A stretch of DNA of 8,108 nucleotides from Phycisphaerae bacterium (GCA_003567095.1 PXAQ01000232.1:1-8108); one strand, 5' to 3'; shown: positions 1 through 7,122, counted from the first letter of the stretch. Translations and numbers: made by a program. Notes: generated by a model from the letters alone, not told the origin.

Positions 1-898
1 ACATCACATAAATCCAGAACACCGACAACGGAATCACGCCCAGAATGCCGTAAACCGCCTGAAAGGGGATGACCCTGCTGACATAGAGCTGAAACCCGTA
101 GCGGGCCGCGGCCCACAGCAGTGTCGCCACCAGCGCGCCCCAAAAGGCCGGGACGGGGTTGACCTTGGTATTGGGCATGACCGTGTACAGGAAAAACAGC
201 AGCCCAAAGGTGACCAAAAATGGGAAGATTGCCCGGATATATCCCAGCAGCCAGAATTCAATCTCGTCGCGCAGCAGATACCGCGTGCTGATATACAGGG
301 CCAGGGCCAGCAGGATCGGCCCGAACATCAATATCCACGAATAATAGACAATCCGGTGAATCAGGCTACGTTTGGTGCGCACATGCCAGATCGCATTGAA
401 GGCCCGCTCGATAATCATCAGCAGCCGAACCGCCGCCCAGAGCACCACCATCGCGCCGACGATGGTAATGGCCCCCGTGCTGATGCGCGCCATATATCGC
501 TCTACCAGCGCGTCAATCTGATCGGTGATCGCGATCATCTCCGGTTCATCGTCATCGTCTATGTCGTCGTCTATTGTAATCTCGTCGATGACGGGGTCCT
601 CCGGAACGGGATACTTGATCTGATCCAGATTGAATTGCTCATAGGCGAAATGGCGCATCTTGTGCCCCAGATCGCGATAGCCCGGAAACATCTGGAAGAC
701 CATCAGCATCACAATCGCCAGCGGGACAATGCCAAAAAGTGTATGATAGGCCAGCGCCGCGGCCTGGGTAAAGGCGCGATTGGCCGCCAACAAGCGAAAA
801 CACTGCCGCCAGATGCGAATCTGGGTCAGGATAAAGCGACTTAGCCGCCCCAGTTCATCGGTTGGCTTTTGCAGAATGTTCTTAACAATTGACAGCAT
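1..898 (-). CDS. YihY/BrkB-family inner-membrane protein (C-terminus beyond window)
   Basis: My translation from the ATG at 898 runs 299 codons to the window edge without a stop. The family is multi-pass inner-membrane proteins, once misnamed ribonuclease BN; their molecular role is not settled and some members are proposed transporters. Visible family features are AALAYHTLFGIVPLAIV (residues 47-63, first membrane helix), RAFNAIWHV (165-173), a helix near 185-205, and the block from YTVMPNTKVNP (238-248) through WGALVATLLWAAARYGF (253-269) to YGILGVIPLSVFWIYV (283-298). The family is usually about 270-420 residues, so an unknown part of the C-terminus is missing. An in-frame TGA sits three bases before the ATG, which fixes this as the first possible start; the Shine-Dalgarno is weak. 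The loop after the first helix carries a strongly acidic stretch (13 of residues 100-120 are Asp/Glu). It lies 51 bp behind the AsmA-like gene with no terminator seen, so co-transcription is likely. Confidence 0.9.
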   Translation of the reverse strand, partial: MLSIVKNILQKPTDELGRLSRFILTQIRIWRQCFRLLAANRAFTQAAALAYHTLFGIVPLAIVMLMVFQMFPGYRDLGHKMRHFAYEQFNLDQIKYPVPEDPVIDEITIDDDIDDDDEPEMIAITDQIDALVERYMARISTGAITIVGAMVVLWAAVRLLMIIERAFNAIWHVRTKRSLIHRIVYYSWILMFGPILLALALYISTRYLLRDEIEFWLLGYIRAIFPFLVTFGLLFFLYTVMPNTKVNPVPAFWGALVATLLWAAARYGFQLYVSRVIPFQAVYGILGVIPLSVFWIYVM

Positions 899-949
899 CG
901 GTCAATTCCATCTCATCACCCTCATCGGCTGATTTGGCATGCACATTGA

Positions 950-3640
950 TTAAAAAAATCGCCGCAGCCCTTCGCGAAGCAGCCGCTGCCTGAGTTGATC
1001 CTGAAGCCGTGTTGCGTCAAGCGTTGGATTGGTTACCGTGCCGCCGAGGGGCACCTGGAAATAGTCGGCCTCGAGATCTCGTCCAAGGGGTATCCGGACG
1101 TCCATCGCCAGAGTATTGTCCAGCCCCAGCGATCCGCTGAAGCCCAAGGGAAAGTTACCTATCTCGATGGTCATGTCCTCATACCGCACACGCCCGTCAA
1201 CGACCTGCAGATCCGTCGGTTTTAGATTTAACGGCAGGCGCCGGTCTTGCAGTTGAAGATTGAATCCCGTTCCGGCCAGTTGATTGATGAGTGTGACAAT
1301 CGGCATAATCTCGTCAAACAGTCCACCGGGCTGCATGCGCATATCGTCAATGTCCACAGTGGCGTCGATATTCATCTTGTCCAGATGCTCGGCTGACAGC
1401 GGCAGTTCAAACCGGCGGCAGGTCAACGTGGCCAGTCCGCTGGTACGCACCGCCCCGGCAAAGATCGGGTTAACATAAGTCAGCAGCTGCTGTGCGATCA
1501 GATCATCGACGTGGATGTCCTGCAGAAGCACATTCGGGTCGCTGAGCCGCAGGAACATCGGCTCTTCGGCCAGATCAATCGTGCCGGCAAACCGCAGGAT
1601 GCCCTGGTTGACAACCGTTTCGGGAATCGACACATTCACCACGCCCTGGGCAATATCCATCATCAGCTCGGTCGGCCCGACGTTCAGCCCGACATACTCA
1701 GCCCGGTCAAAGCCGAACCCACCCTGTCCGTTGAGGTTGGCCCGCATCTGCTCGGGCGCATCGGCGGGCCATTCGGATGACAGCACAAAACGATCTGTGC
1801 GCCGGCCCTGCAAGCGCAGGCCGTCCGGTAGAAACGGCGCCGCCAGGGCCGAGATGGCTTGCAGGTCGTACTCGGCCTCGAGCTCGGCGTCCATTTTTTT
1901 CATGCCGTTGTCGGCAGACTGCTCAACGTTGCCTTTGATAATCTTGATCAGCGTTTCGTCGTCTTCGCTGACCATATGGAACGCCTGGATGCCGATGGTT
2001 TGACGCTCCATGTTCAGGGTGATATCGGCGGTCAGATTGACCGCGTCCTGGACAAAGGGCTCCTGATCTGCTTTGGCGACGCGCAGATCGCGGATATGTG
2101 TTTTGTCGGTCTTGAGATGCACCGTTTCTTCGTGCTTTTGAATGTTTATCTCCGCGTCCAGCAGCCCGGCCAATTGGATATCGGCCGGCGCATCGGCCAG
2201 GATCTGGGCGTACGGCCAGGCTTTGGCCATATCCAGCTCTGCCAGTGCCGTCATCGTCATCGGCGACGGGCCAGACTGGCCCATCGGCACCGCCACATCG
2301 CGCAGCCGGATCGTCCCGGGCAGCATCTCCAGCATCGCCGAGGCGATTCTCAGCACCTGCTGTTCGTGATCGAGGGCCAGATCGAAATCCAGTTGGACAT
2401 CGGTGGCCGGGGCCTCTTGCTCTTTTTTAGATGCCTGGAGGTCCCGAATCGATCCCTTGCCCGTCGCGACAACAGCCTTTTCGTTCATCGTCAGTTGCCC
2501 CGACAGATCCAGCGCCCCGGCCATCCCGTAGTCGCCCAAGTCGACAAACTGCGCTATAAACGCTTGCGTATCGGCCAAATTGGCATTGATGGCATAATCC
2601 AGCTCTTCGGCGTCACCGCTGGCGGTGACGGTGGAGAAGGGCGTTTGGAGATTCACTTCATCGATGCGGAGCGCCTGATCAATCATACCGCCTTTTGCGA
2701 TAAGGGTAACCGGTTCGTCGAAGACGATTTTCTGTTCGCCGACGCCTTGGGAAAAGCCCTCAATGATCGCCTCGGCGGTCACGGTTTCAATGACCCCTTT
2801 TCGAATCTGTACCTCGGCATCGGCATTGAGGATGCCGCCGGTCTGCGGATCGATGCCGGCCAGCGCCAGCAGCGGCCCAAGGCTTTCCAGGTTAAGCTGC
2901 GAGACCGAGACGGTAAACGTGCCGTCGGTATCTTCGAGCGTCCAGCCTTTTTTCGGCGGGGTTGCCTGGCCTTCGGCACGCAGCGAACCGGCCGGCTGGC
3001 CGTCGTCCACATCCATCGACAAATTGACCCGCGAGGTTTGTCCCGGCTCATTGAGCACGACATTGGAGGCGATATTCTTGAAGGTCACGCGCTGCGTGCG
3101 GTCACCGGCATCCATCATTTCAATGACGGCATTACCTTGAAGCACTTCCAGATCGATCTGGTGAACCGGCAGAATGAAGGGCACCTCTTGGCGTGCCGGT
3201 GCCGGCGACGGCTTGACCGTCGGCGGGCGATCCGCCCTGGCCGGGACTTTCAGATGGACCTGAGGCCGGTCGATGATGGTCTTGCCCATATTCACGCGCC
3301 TCCCCATCAGGGCGGCGTAGTGGGGATGTGTCTCAATGCGGTCAACCGTCAGGTGTGTGGCGCCATCGTTGCTTTCAAAGCTCAGGTTGCTGAGCCGGAC
3401 CCCGCTGAACCAGCCGACCGACAGCGTGTCCATTGCCACCTGTCCGTCGACGGCACGGTTAATGCGGCCCAGCACAAACCGTGTGCCGCCCGAGGAGGAC
3501 AGTGCCGTCGGGGCCGCCAAAACCGCAAGTACCAACAGCAGCACAATGCCCGCGACAATCCCCGATGCGATCTTAAGACCGCGATGCCGCTTGGGCGAAG
3601 CGTTCGCGGCGGGCTTGGAAGATGGGTTTGTCGAATCCAT
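950..3640 (-). CDS. AsmA/TamB-like single-pass envelope protein
   Basis: 896 residues from the chosen ATG. A short basic N-terminus (RHRGLK, 18-23) is followed by one membrane helix at about residues 23-43 and then a long soluble region, presumably periplasmic. The part after the helix (a wet-surface beta pattern with WFSGVRLSNLSF and a 'dG..l.vdrI' segment) resembles the N-terminus of AsmA-type proteins. The middle is repetitive in character: alternating short strands such as 'hxhxhxh' and 'G.L.a.G' turns. The C-terminal VPLGGTVTNPTLD (863-875) followed by a basic helix resembles the AsmA-like C-terminal region. AsmA-type proteins (YhdP, TamB, YdbH) bridge inner and outer membranes and are linked to phospholipid transport; that this one does so is inference. 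A GTG at 3652 is also in frame, but the GAGG at 3647-3650 is well placed for the ATG at 3640. It starts 41 bp after frr, with no terminator between. I cannot name a closer orthologue. Confidence 0.8.
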   Translation of the reverse strand: MDSTNPSSKPAANASPKRHRGLKIASGIVAGIVLLLVLAVLAAPTALSSSGGTRFVLGRINRAVDGQVAMDTLSVGWFSGVRLSNLSFESNDGATHLTVDRIETHPHYAALMGRRVNMGKTIIDRPQVHLKVPARADRPPTVKPSPAPARQEVPFILPVHQIDLEVLQGNAVIEMMDAGDRTQRVTFKNIASNVVLNEPGQTSRVNLSMDVDDGQPAGSLRAEGQATPPKKGWTLEDTDGTFTVSVSQLNLESLGPLLALAGIDPQTGGILNADAEVQIRKGVIETVTAEAIIEGFSQGVGEQKIVFDEPVTLIAKGGMIDQALRIDEVNLQTPFSTVTASGDAEELDYAINANLADTQAFIAQFVDLGDYGMAGALDLSGQLTMNEKAVVATGKGSIRDLQASKKEQEAPATDVQLDFDLALDHEQQVLRIASAMLEMLPGTIRLRDVAVPMGQSGPSPMTMTALAELDMAKAWPYAQILADAPADIQLAGLLDAEINIQKHEETVHLKTDKTHIRDLRVAKADQEPFVQDAVNLTADITLNMERQTIGIQAFHMVSEDDETLIKIIKGNVEQSADNGMKKMDAELEAEYDLQAISALAAPFLPDGLRLQGRRTDRFVLSSEWPADAPEQMRANLNGQGGFGFDRAEYVGLNVGPTELMMDIAQGVVNVSIPETVVNQGILRFAGTIDLAEEPMFLRLSDPNVLLQDIHVDDLIAQQLLTYVNPIFAGAVRTSGLATLTCRRFELPLSAEHLDKMNIDATVDIDDMRMQPGGLFDEIMPIVTLINQLAGTGFNLQLQDRRLPLNLKPTDLQVVDGRVRYEDMTIEIGNFPLGFSGSLGLDNTLAMDVRIPLGRDLEADYFQVPLGGTVTNPTLDATRLQDQLRQRLLREGLRRFF

Positions 3641-3646
3641 AAAACA

Positions 3647-3650
3647 CCTC
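3647..3650 (-). promoter_or_regulatory. Shine-Dalgarno GAGG deciding the AsmA-like start
   Basis: GAGG on the minus strand ends six bases before the ATG at 3640. The alternative in-frame GTG at 3652 would itself contain this site, leaving it without a ribosome-binding site of its own, so the ATG is preferred. Confidence 0.65.
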
Positions 3651-3681
3651 ACTTTCTGCTGAAATGAGACTGGTTTACTTA

Positions 3682-4242
3682 CTAAGTGGACATGATCTCT
3701 TCGGCTTTGTGCTTAATGACTTCATCGATATCGTCGACGTGTTTTTTTGTGACTTTTTCGATGTCGTCTTTGCCTTTGTCGCGATCGTCTTCGCTGATGG
3801 TCTTGGATTTTTCCGCCTCGTCGAGCTGCTTGATGGCGTCGCGGCGAATGTTGCGCACGCTGACCTTGGTCTTTTCGCCCAGTTGTTTGACCTGCTGGAC
3901 GACCTGTTTGCGGCGTTCTTCACTCATCGGCGGCAGATTCAGGCGAACCATCTTGCCGTCCATAATCGGCGACAGGCTCAGCTCGCTGTTCTTGATGGCC
4001 CGTTCGATGTCCTTGGCGCAGCCGATGTCAAAGGGCTTGATCACGAGCGACTGCGGCTCCGGCGCGGCAATGGTCGCCAGTGACTTAAGCGGCGTCGGCG
4101 AACCGTAGTAGTCGACCATGAGATTTTCGACCAAGCCCGGTGAGGCGCGACCGGTGCGCACCGACTTCAACTCATTGCGCAGGAAGTCAACGGCCTTGCC
4201 CATATTTTTGGCATGTTCATTCACTATTTTTTGCGTCGGCAT
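3682..4242 (-). CDS. frr: Ribosome recycling factor (RRF)
   Basis: 186 residues, against 185 for E. coli RRF. With EF-G it splits the post-termination ribosome into subunits in the cytoplasm. The family blocks are all present: VRTGRASP (28-35), VDYYGSPTPLKSLATI (43-58), DIERAIKNSELSLSP (78-92), PPMSEERRKQ (104-113), VRNIRRDA (129-136, with the conserved arginines of the tip of the long helical domain) and ISEDDRDKGKDDIEKVTKKHVDDID in the last helix (described here as residues 149-173). The start is the ATG at 4242: GGAG lies at 4252-4255, nine bases upstream, and the length then matches the family. An upstream in-frame TTG at 4275 would add 11 residues and overlap pyrH, and is less likely. 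The 22-bp gap to pyrH indicates one transcript. Stop is TAG. Confidence 0.97.
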   Translation of the reverse strand: MPTQKIVNEHAKNMGKAVDFLRNELKSVRTGRASPGLVENLMVDYYGSPTPLKSLATIAAPEPQSLVIKPFDIGCAKDIERAIKNSELSLSPIMDGKMVRLNLPPMSEERRKQVVQQVKQLGEKTKVSVRNIRRDAIKQLDEAEKSKTISEDDRDKGKDDIEKVTKKHVDDIDEVIKHKAEEIMST

Positions 4243-4251
4243 CGTTCCATT

Positions 4252-4255
4252 CTCC
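4252..4255 (-). promoter_or_regulatory. Shine-Dalgarno GGAG deciding the frr start
   Basis: GGAG on the minus strand, nine bases before the ATG at 4242 and just past the pyrH stop. It supports this ATG over the in-frame TTG at 4275. Confidence 0.7.
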
Positions 4256-4264
4256 AGCAGGGTT

Positions 4265-4987
4265 TTACTGACCAATTACCGTTCCCCCCTCGCGACCGTA
4301 CAGGGCGCGGGTAATATTGCCGTCTTTGAAAATATTCAACACCACGATTGGAATATGATTTTCCCGGCACAAGCTGACCGCCGCCGGGTCCATCACCTTG
4401 AGATTCTGACTGAGTACGTCGTGATAGGTCATCCGTTCGATCAGGGTCGCGTCAGGATTTTTCACCGGGTCGTCGGTGTACACCCCGTCGACCTTGGTCG
4501 CCTTGATCATCAGCTCGGCGTCGATCTCGGCCGCCCGCAGCGCCGCACAGGTGTCGGTCGAAAAGAACGGATTGCCGGTGCCGCCGGCCAGGATCGTGAC
4601 GCGCCCTTTCTCAAGGTGCCGGATGGCGCGGCGGCGGATAAACGGCTCGCAGATCGCCGATACTTCGATTGCACTGAGGACGCGCGTCGGCTGGCCCACC
4701 GCCTCAAGCGTTTCCTGCAGGGCGCAGGCATTCATCACCGTGGCCAGCATACCCATATAATCGGCCGTTGTGCGCGGGATGTGACTGCTCTGCGAAAAGG
4801 CTGCCCCGCGCAGAAAATTGCCCCCGCCGACGACAATCGCCACCTGCGGGCCGAGCTTGCACAGCCGCACAATCCGCTCGGCGATGGACTCAATCGCCTC
4901 GCCGTCGATACCGAACCCGCCGGACCGGCAGAGTGTCTCGCCGGACAGCTTCAACAATATGCGTTTGTATTTGATCGCTTCCATCAT
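4265..4987 (-). CDS. pyrH: UMP kinase (uridylate kinase)
   Basis: 240 residues, against 241 for the E. coli enzyme. It phosphorylates UMP to UDP with ATP, the step feeding all pyrimidine nucleotides, and belongs to the amino-acid-kinase fold (hexameric in known bacterial members). Motifs in order: KLSGE (13-17, phosphate-binding lysine region), VVGGGNFLRG (52-61), TADYMGMLATVMNA (74-87, UMP-site and GTP-response region), AGGTGNPFFSTDT (134-146), KATKVDGVYTDDP (162-174, nucleotide base and Asp region) and MDPAAV (199-204). Nothing expected is missing. The start is the first of two adjacent ATGs (4987 and 4984); AGG at 4998-5000 is a weak ribosome-binding site. It lies directly downstream of an intrinsic terminator after tsf and 22 bp upstream of frr, the usual bacterial order. 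How it gets transcribed past the terminator is unclear. Confidence 0.97.
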   Translation of the reverse strand: MMEAIKYKRILLKLSGETLCRSGGFGIDGEAIESIAERIVRLCKLGPQVAIVVGGGNFLRGAAFSQSSHIPRTTADYMGMLATVMNACALQETLEAVGQPTRVLSAIEVSAICEPFIRRRAIRHLEKGRVTILAGGTGNPFFSTDTCAALRAAEIDAELMIKATKVDGVYTDDPVKNPDATLIERMTYHDVLSQNLKVMDPAAVSLCRENHIPIVVLNIFKDGNITRALYGREGGTVIGQ

Positions 4988-5001
4988 CGGTCAAACGCCT
5001 G

Positions 5002-5023
5002 GGCCGGTCGTCTTTGGCCGGCC
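5002..5023 (-). promoter_or_regulatory. GC-rich hairpin just upstream of the pyrH ribosome-binding site
   Basis: GGCCGG (5018-5023) and CCGGCC (5002-5007) can form a six-pair all-GC stem with a 10-base loop in the pyrH mRNA leader, ending 14 bases before the start codon. It could tune translation or stability. Chance is possible, since the motif is short and self-complementary. Confidence 0.3.
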
Positions 5024-5054
5024 GGGCAACAGCCATTCATCGATTTTTGACATC

Positions 5055-5094
5055 AAAAAAGGCATCGAAAATAAGTATTTTTCCGATGCCTTTT
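5055..5094 (-). terminator. Rho-independent terminator after tsf
   Basis: Sixteen bases past the tsf stop, the minus-strand transcript has AAAAGGCATCG (5084-5094 side) pairing with CGATGCCTTTT (5057-5067 side). The seven-pair GGCATCG/CGATGCC core is extended inward by an A-U stretch after a two-base bulge, and outward by the A-tract. A run of six U follows (5055-5060). This is a standard intrinsic terminator. It separates rpsB-tsf from pyrH-frr, so pyrH either depends on partial read-through or has its own promoter. Confidence 0.85.
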
Positions 5095-5109
5095 ATTATA
5101 TCCAGTGCT

Positions 5110-5970
5110 TTAGCCGATTTCAACTCTGACAAAGCGTTTTATTTTTGCCTGCCCGCCGGCGGCTTTGGCCGCGTTGGCCAGCGCCTCGCCGACCGTCACG
5201 CTGTCGTCCTTGACGAATGGCTGATCAACCAGGCAGTTTTCTTTGAAGAATTTGCCTATTTTCCCATCGACAATCTTGTCAATTATTTCAGCGGGCTTGT
5301 CCTTGACCTGCTCGGCGGCGATGGCCCGCTCTTTTTCGATGATTTCCGGATCGATGCTGTCTTTGTCCAGCCCGGCCGGGTTGATGGCGGTGATGTGCAT
5401 CGCAATCTCATCGGCGACCGGCTGTACGGCCTGGGCGACCGCATCGCTGTCGGTTTCGATCTCCACCACGGCCCCAACCTTGCTGTTGAAGTGGACATAG
5501 CTGCCGAATGTGCCGCTGGTGGTAAGCGTATAGCGGAAAAAATCGCCCGCTTCGACCTTTTCGCCGGTCTTGCTGACGGTATCGGTCAGGATGTCCGAAA
5601 AGGGGCGTCCGGCAACGTCGGTGCTCAGCAGTGCGTCGCCGCCGGTCTCAACAGCGGCCTTGAAGCCGCACTCGACCATAAGTTCGACCGCCTCGATAAA
5701 CCCTTCGCTCTTGGCGACAAAATCCGTCTCGCTGCACAGCGACACAATCACGGCGGTCTTGCCGTCGTCGCTGACTTTGCACACCACACGCCCTTCGCTG
5801 GTGTCCCGAGCGGCCCGCTTGGACAGGGTCGCCAGGCCCTTTTTGCGAAGCATTTCCATTGCCTTGTCCACATCGCCGCCGGTCTCGGTCAGGGCTTTTT
5901 TGCAGTCCATCATGCCCTGACCGCTCATTTTTCGAAGTTTTGCTACGGTTGATGCTGTAATGTCCGCCAT
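5110..5970 (-). CDS. tsf: Translation elongation factor Ts (EF-Ts)
   Basis: 286 residues (E. coli 283). It is the guanine-nucleotide exchange factor that releases GDP from EF-Tu. The N-terminal UBA-like domain is clear: ITASTVAKLRKMSGQGMMDC (4-23), then KKALTETGGDVDKAMEMLRKKG (24-45). The EF-Tu-contacting core TDFVAK is at residues 82-87, with the Asp and Phe that insert into EF-Tu in the known complex. Later blocks include GSYVHF, IAMHITAINP, DKIVDGKIGKFFKENCLVDQ (written here only in part) and a final KRFVRVEIG. The MMDCKKAL wording is common in planctomycetes. Start ATG at 5970 with GGGAG at 5980-5984, nine bases upstream. It follows rpsB by 158 bp, a gap that holds a long stem-loop, and is followed by an intrinsic terminator. 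Confidence 0.98.
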   Translation of the reverse strand: MADITASTVAKLRKMSGQGMMDCKKALTETGGDVDKAMEMLRKKGLATLSKRAARDTSEGRVVCKVSDDGKTAVIVSLCSETDFVAKSEGFIEAVELMVECGFKAAVETGGDALLSTDVAGRPFSDILTDTVSKTGEKVEAGDFFRYTLTTSGTFGSYVHFNSKVGAVVEIETDSDAVAQAVQPVADEIAMHITAINPAGLDKDSIDPEIIEKERAIAAEQVKDKPAEIIDKIVDGKIGKFFKENCLVDQPFVKDDSVTVGEALANAAKAAGGQAKIKRFVRVEIG

Positions 5971-6026
5971 GGGTTTCTACTCCCGTGTATTGAAGTGTTT
6001 CGTTTTCGTTCTATCGACAAAGCAAG

Positions 6027-6101
6027 CGAAGTCTCTCTGCTGGTCGCGGCCGACGTCTTAGAGGTTCTGTGACGGCCGCACGGACCCGCAAAGAGACTTC
6101 G
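6027..6101 (-). promoter_or_regulatory. Long stem-loop in the rpsB-tsf gap
   Basis: 6027-6040 and 6088-6101 form a 14-pair stem on the minus transcript (CGAAGTCTCTTTGC with GCAGAGAGACTTCG); one position is C/A mismatched on the plus strand but G-U on the minus. After a 1x1 mismatch come four pairs (6042-6045 with 6083-6086), a three-base bulge and seven GC pairs (6046-6052 with 6073-6079), closing a loop of about 20 bases. No U-tract follows, so it is not an ordinary terminator. It may control tsf translation, be a processing site or bind a protein such as S2; none of this is shown. Similar 13-15 base direct repeats (TGAAGT(GT)TTCGTTT, 5991-6005 and 6102-6114) flank it. Confidence 0.6.
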
Positions 6102-6128
6102 TGAAGTTTCGTTTAAGCACGCCCGGAC

Positions 6129-7010
6129 TTACTGGGCGGCGCTTTCGGCCTGGGCCGGCGAAGAGACATCCGACGCGGCGCCTGTGCTGCGGTCTTCGGT
6201 GTCGTCCTCGACCTGGTCTTCATCCCCGGCAGTCTCGTCAACGGTTTGCCCCTCGGCGGTGGCCAGCACGCGCCGACGGGACCGGGGACGCGCCGGGCGG
6301 GCCTCGGCGGGCGCCGCGTCGGGCCTGGTCATGGTCTTGCCCTCGGCTGCGGCGGCGGCCAGCTCATCCAGCAGGATCTCAATGGCCTTGATCGAGTCGT
6401 CATTGGCCGGAATCGCCACATCCACCGTATCCGGATCCGAGTCGGTATCCATAATCGCCACCGTCACGATACCCAGCTTGCGGGCCTCGCGCAGCGCAAT
6501 ATACTCCCGTTTGGCATCCACGACAACCACTGCCCCGGGCAGGCGGTTCATCCGGCGGATGCCCTCCATATGCGTGCGAATCTTGTTCAATTCGCGTTTG
6601 AGGCGGGCGCCTTGTTTTTTGCTTTCGGTTTCAATCTGCCCGCTGTGTTCCATTTCCTCAAGCACTTCGAGGCGGCTGACCCGCGTGCGGATCGTCCTGA
6701 AGTTGGTCAGGGTTCCGCCCAGCCAGCGCTGTGAGACGTAGTGCATCCCGCATTTTTCCGCGGCCTGCTGGACGCCTTTTTGCGCTTGGCGCTTGGTGCC
6801 GACAAATACAACGTCTTTGCCCGAGGAAACCACGGTGGCAAGGAGTTTTTTGGCGATCAGCAACCCCTTTAAGGTTTCCTTGACATTAATAATGTGGATC
6901 ATCCCGCGTTTGCCGAAGATATAGGGCTGCATCTTCGGGTTCCAGCGGCTGACCGCGTGGCCAAAATGTACGCCCGCGCCGATTAAATCGCGGGCAAGTT
7001 CCTTATTCAC
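6129..7010 (-). CDS. rpsB: Small-subunit ribosomal protein S2, with extended C-terminal tail
   Basis: 293 residues against 241 in E. coli. S2 sits on the head-body junction of the 30S subunit and assembles late. Family blocks: LIGAGVHFGHAVSRWNPKM (9-27), YIFGKRGMIHIINVKET (30-46), VVFVGTKRQAQ (67-77), QRWLGGTLTNFRTIR (94-108), the coiled-coil insertion at about 110-150, MNRLPGAVVVVDAKREYIA (154-172) and MDTDSDPDTVDVAIPANDD (187-205). The conserved protein ends near residue 220; the rest is low-complexity: a Pro/Arg-rich part (229-247), an acidic part (258-273) and a Ser/Ala-rich end. The start is GTG at 7010, supported by GGAGG at 7020-7024 with an eight- to nine-base spacer. It is the first gene of the minus-strand unit, behind a sigma70-type promoter. 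Confidence 0.98.
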   Translation of the reverse strand: MNKELARDLIGAGVHFGHAVSRWNPKMQPYIFGKRGMIHIINVKETLKGLLIAKKLLATVVSSGKDVVFVGTKRQAQKGVQQAAEKCGMHYVSQRWLGGTLTNFRTIRTRVSRLEVLEEMEHSGQIETESKKQGARLKRELNKIRTHMEGIRRMNRLPGAVVVVDAKREYIALREARKLGIVTVAIMDTDSDPDTVDVAIPANDDSIKAIEILLDELAAAAAEGKTMTRPDAAPAEARPARPRSRRRVLATAEGQTVDETAGDEDQVEDDTEDRSTGAASDVSSPAQAESAAQ

Positions 7011-7087
7011 AGAAACTTACCTCCAAATCACTAAATTCGATTAAATATTTTTGCAGAACACCTGCACCCGGCCGACACAGCCGGAAA
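7011..7087 (-). promoter_or_regulatory. rpsB 5' leader with two small hairpins
   Basis: About 77 nt between the predicted transcription start and the GTG. CCGGC/GCCGG (7068-7084, seven-base loop) and TGCAG/CTGCA (7052-7066, five-base loop) form two five-pair hairpins with one base between them. They are followed by an A/U-rich stretch and the Shine-Dalgarno GGAGG (7020-7024). Many bacteria regulate rpsB through S2 binding to its leader; whether this leader works so is inference. Confidence 0.4.
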
Positions 7088-7093
7088 TAAAAC

Positions 7094-7122
7094 ATCCTAA
7101 GCGAGAGAATGAATGCTGTCAA
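7094..7122 (-). promoter_or_regulatory. Sigma70-type promoter for rpsB-tsf
   Basis: Minus strand: a perfect -35 TTGACA (7117-7122), a 17-base spacer and a -10 TAGGAT (7094-7099). Two T-tracts about ten bases apart lie upstream (7135-7149 region), resembling an UP element. Predicted start near 7087. This fits a strong, constitutive translation-gene promoter. Confidence 0.8.

Noticed and set aside
356..844. Plus-strand open frame of 162 codons at the left end
   Set aside because: Antisense to the YihY-family gene; His/Asp-rich shadow translation with no domain.
3641..3652. GTG start at 3652 for the AsmA-like gene
   Set aside because: The best Shine-Dalgarno lies inside this extension and is correctly spaced for the ATG at 3640.
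1859..3667. 602-codon open frame on the plus strand, antisense to the AsmA-like gene
   Set aside because: It has no recognisable domain and an Arg/His/Gln-rich composition typical of an antisense shadow of a GC-biased gene. The minus-strand frame has a clear membrane helix, AsmA-like pattern and ribosome-binding site.
4243..4275. Upstream TTG start for frr adding 11 residues
   Set aside because: The ATG at 4242 has GGAG nine bases upstream and gives the usual family length; the TTG would overlap pyrH.
4118..5952. Plus-strand open frames of 310 and 312 codons over frr/pyrH and tsf
   Set aside because: They lie antisense to three unmistakable conserved genes and show no family features.
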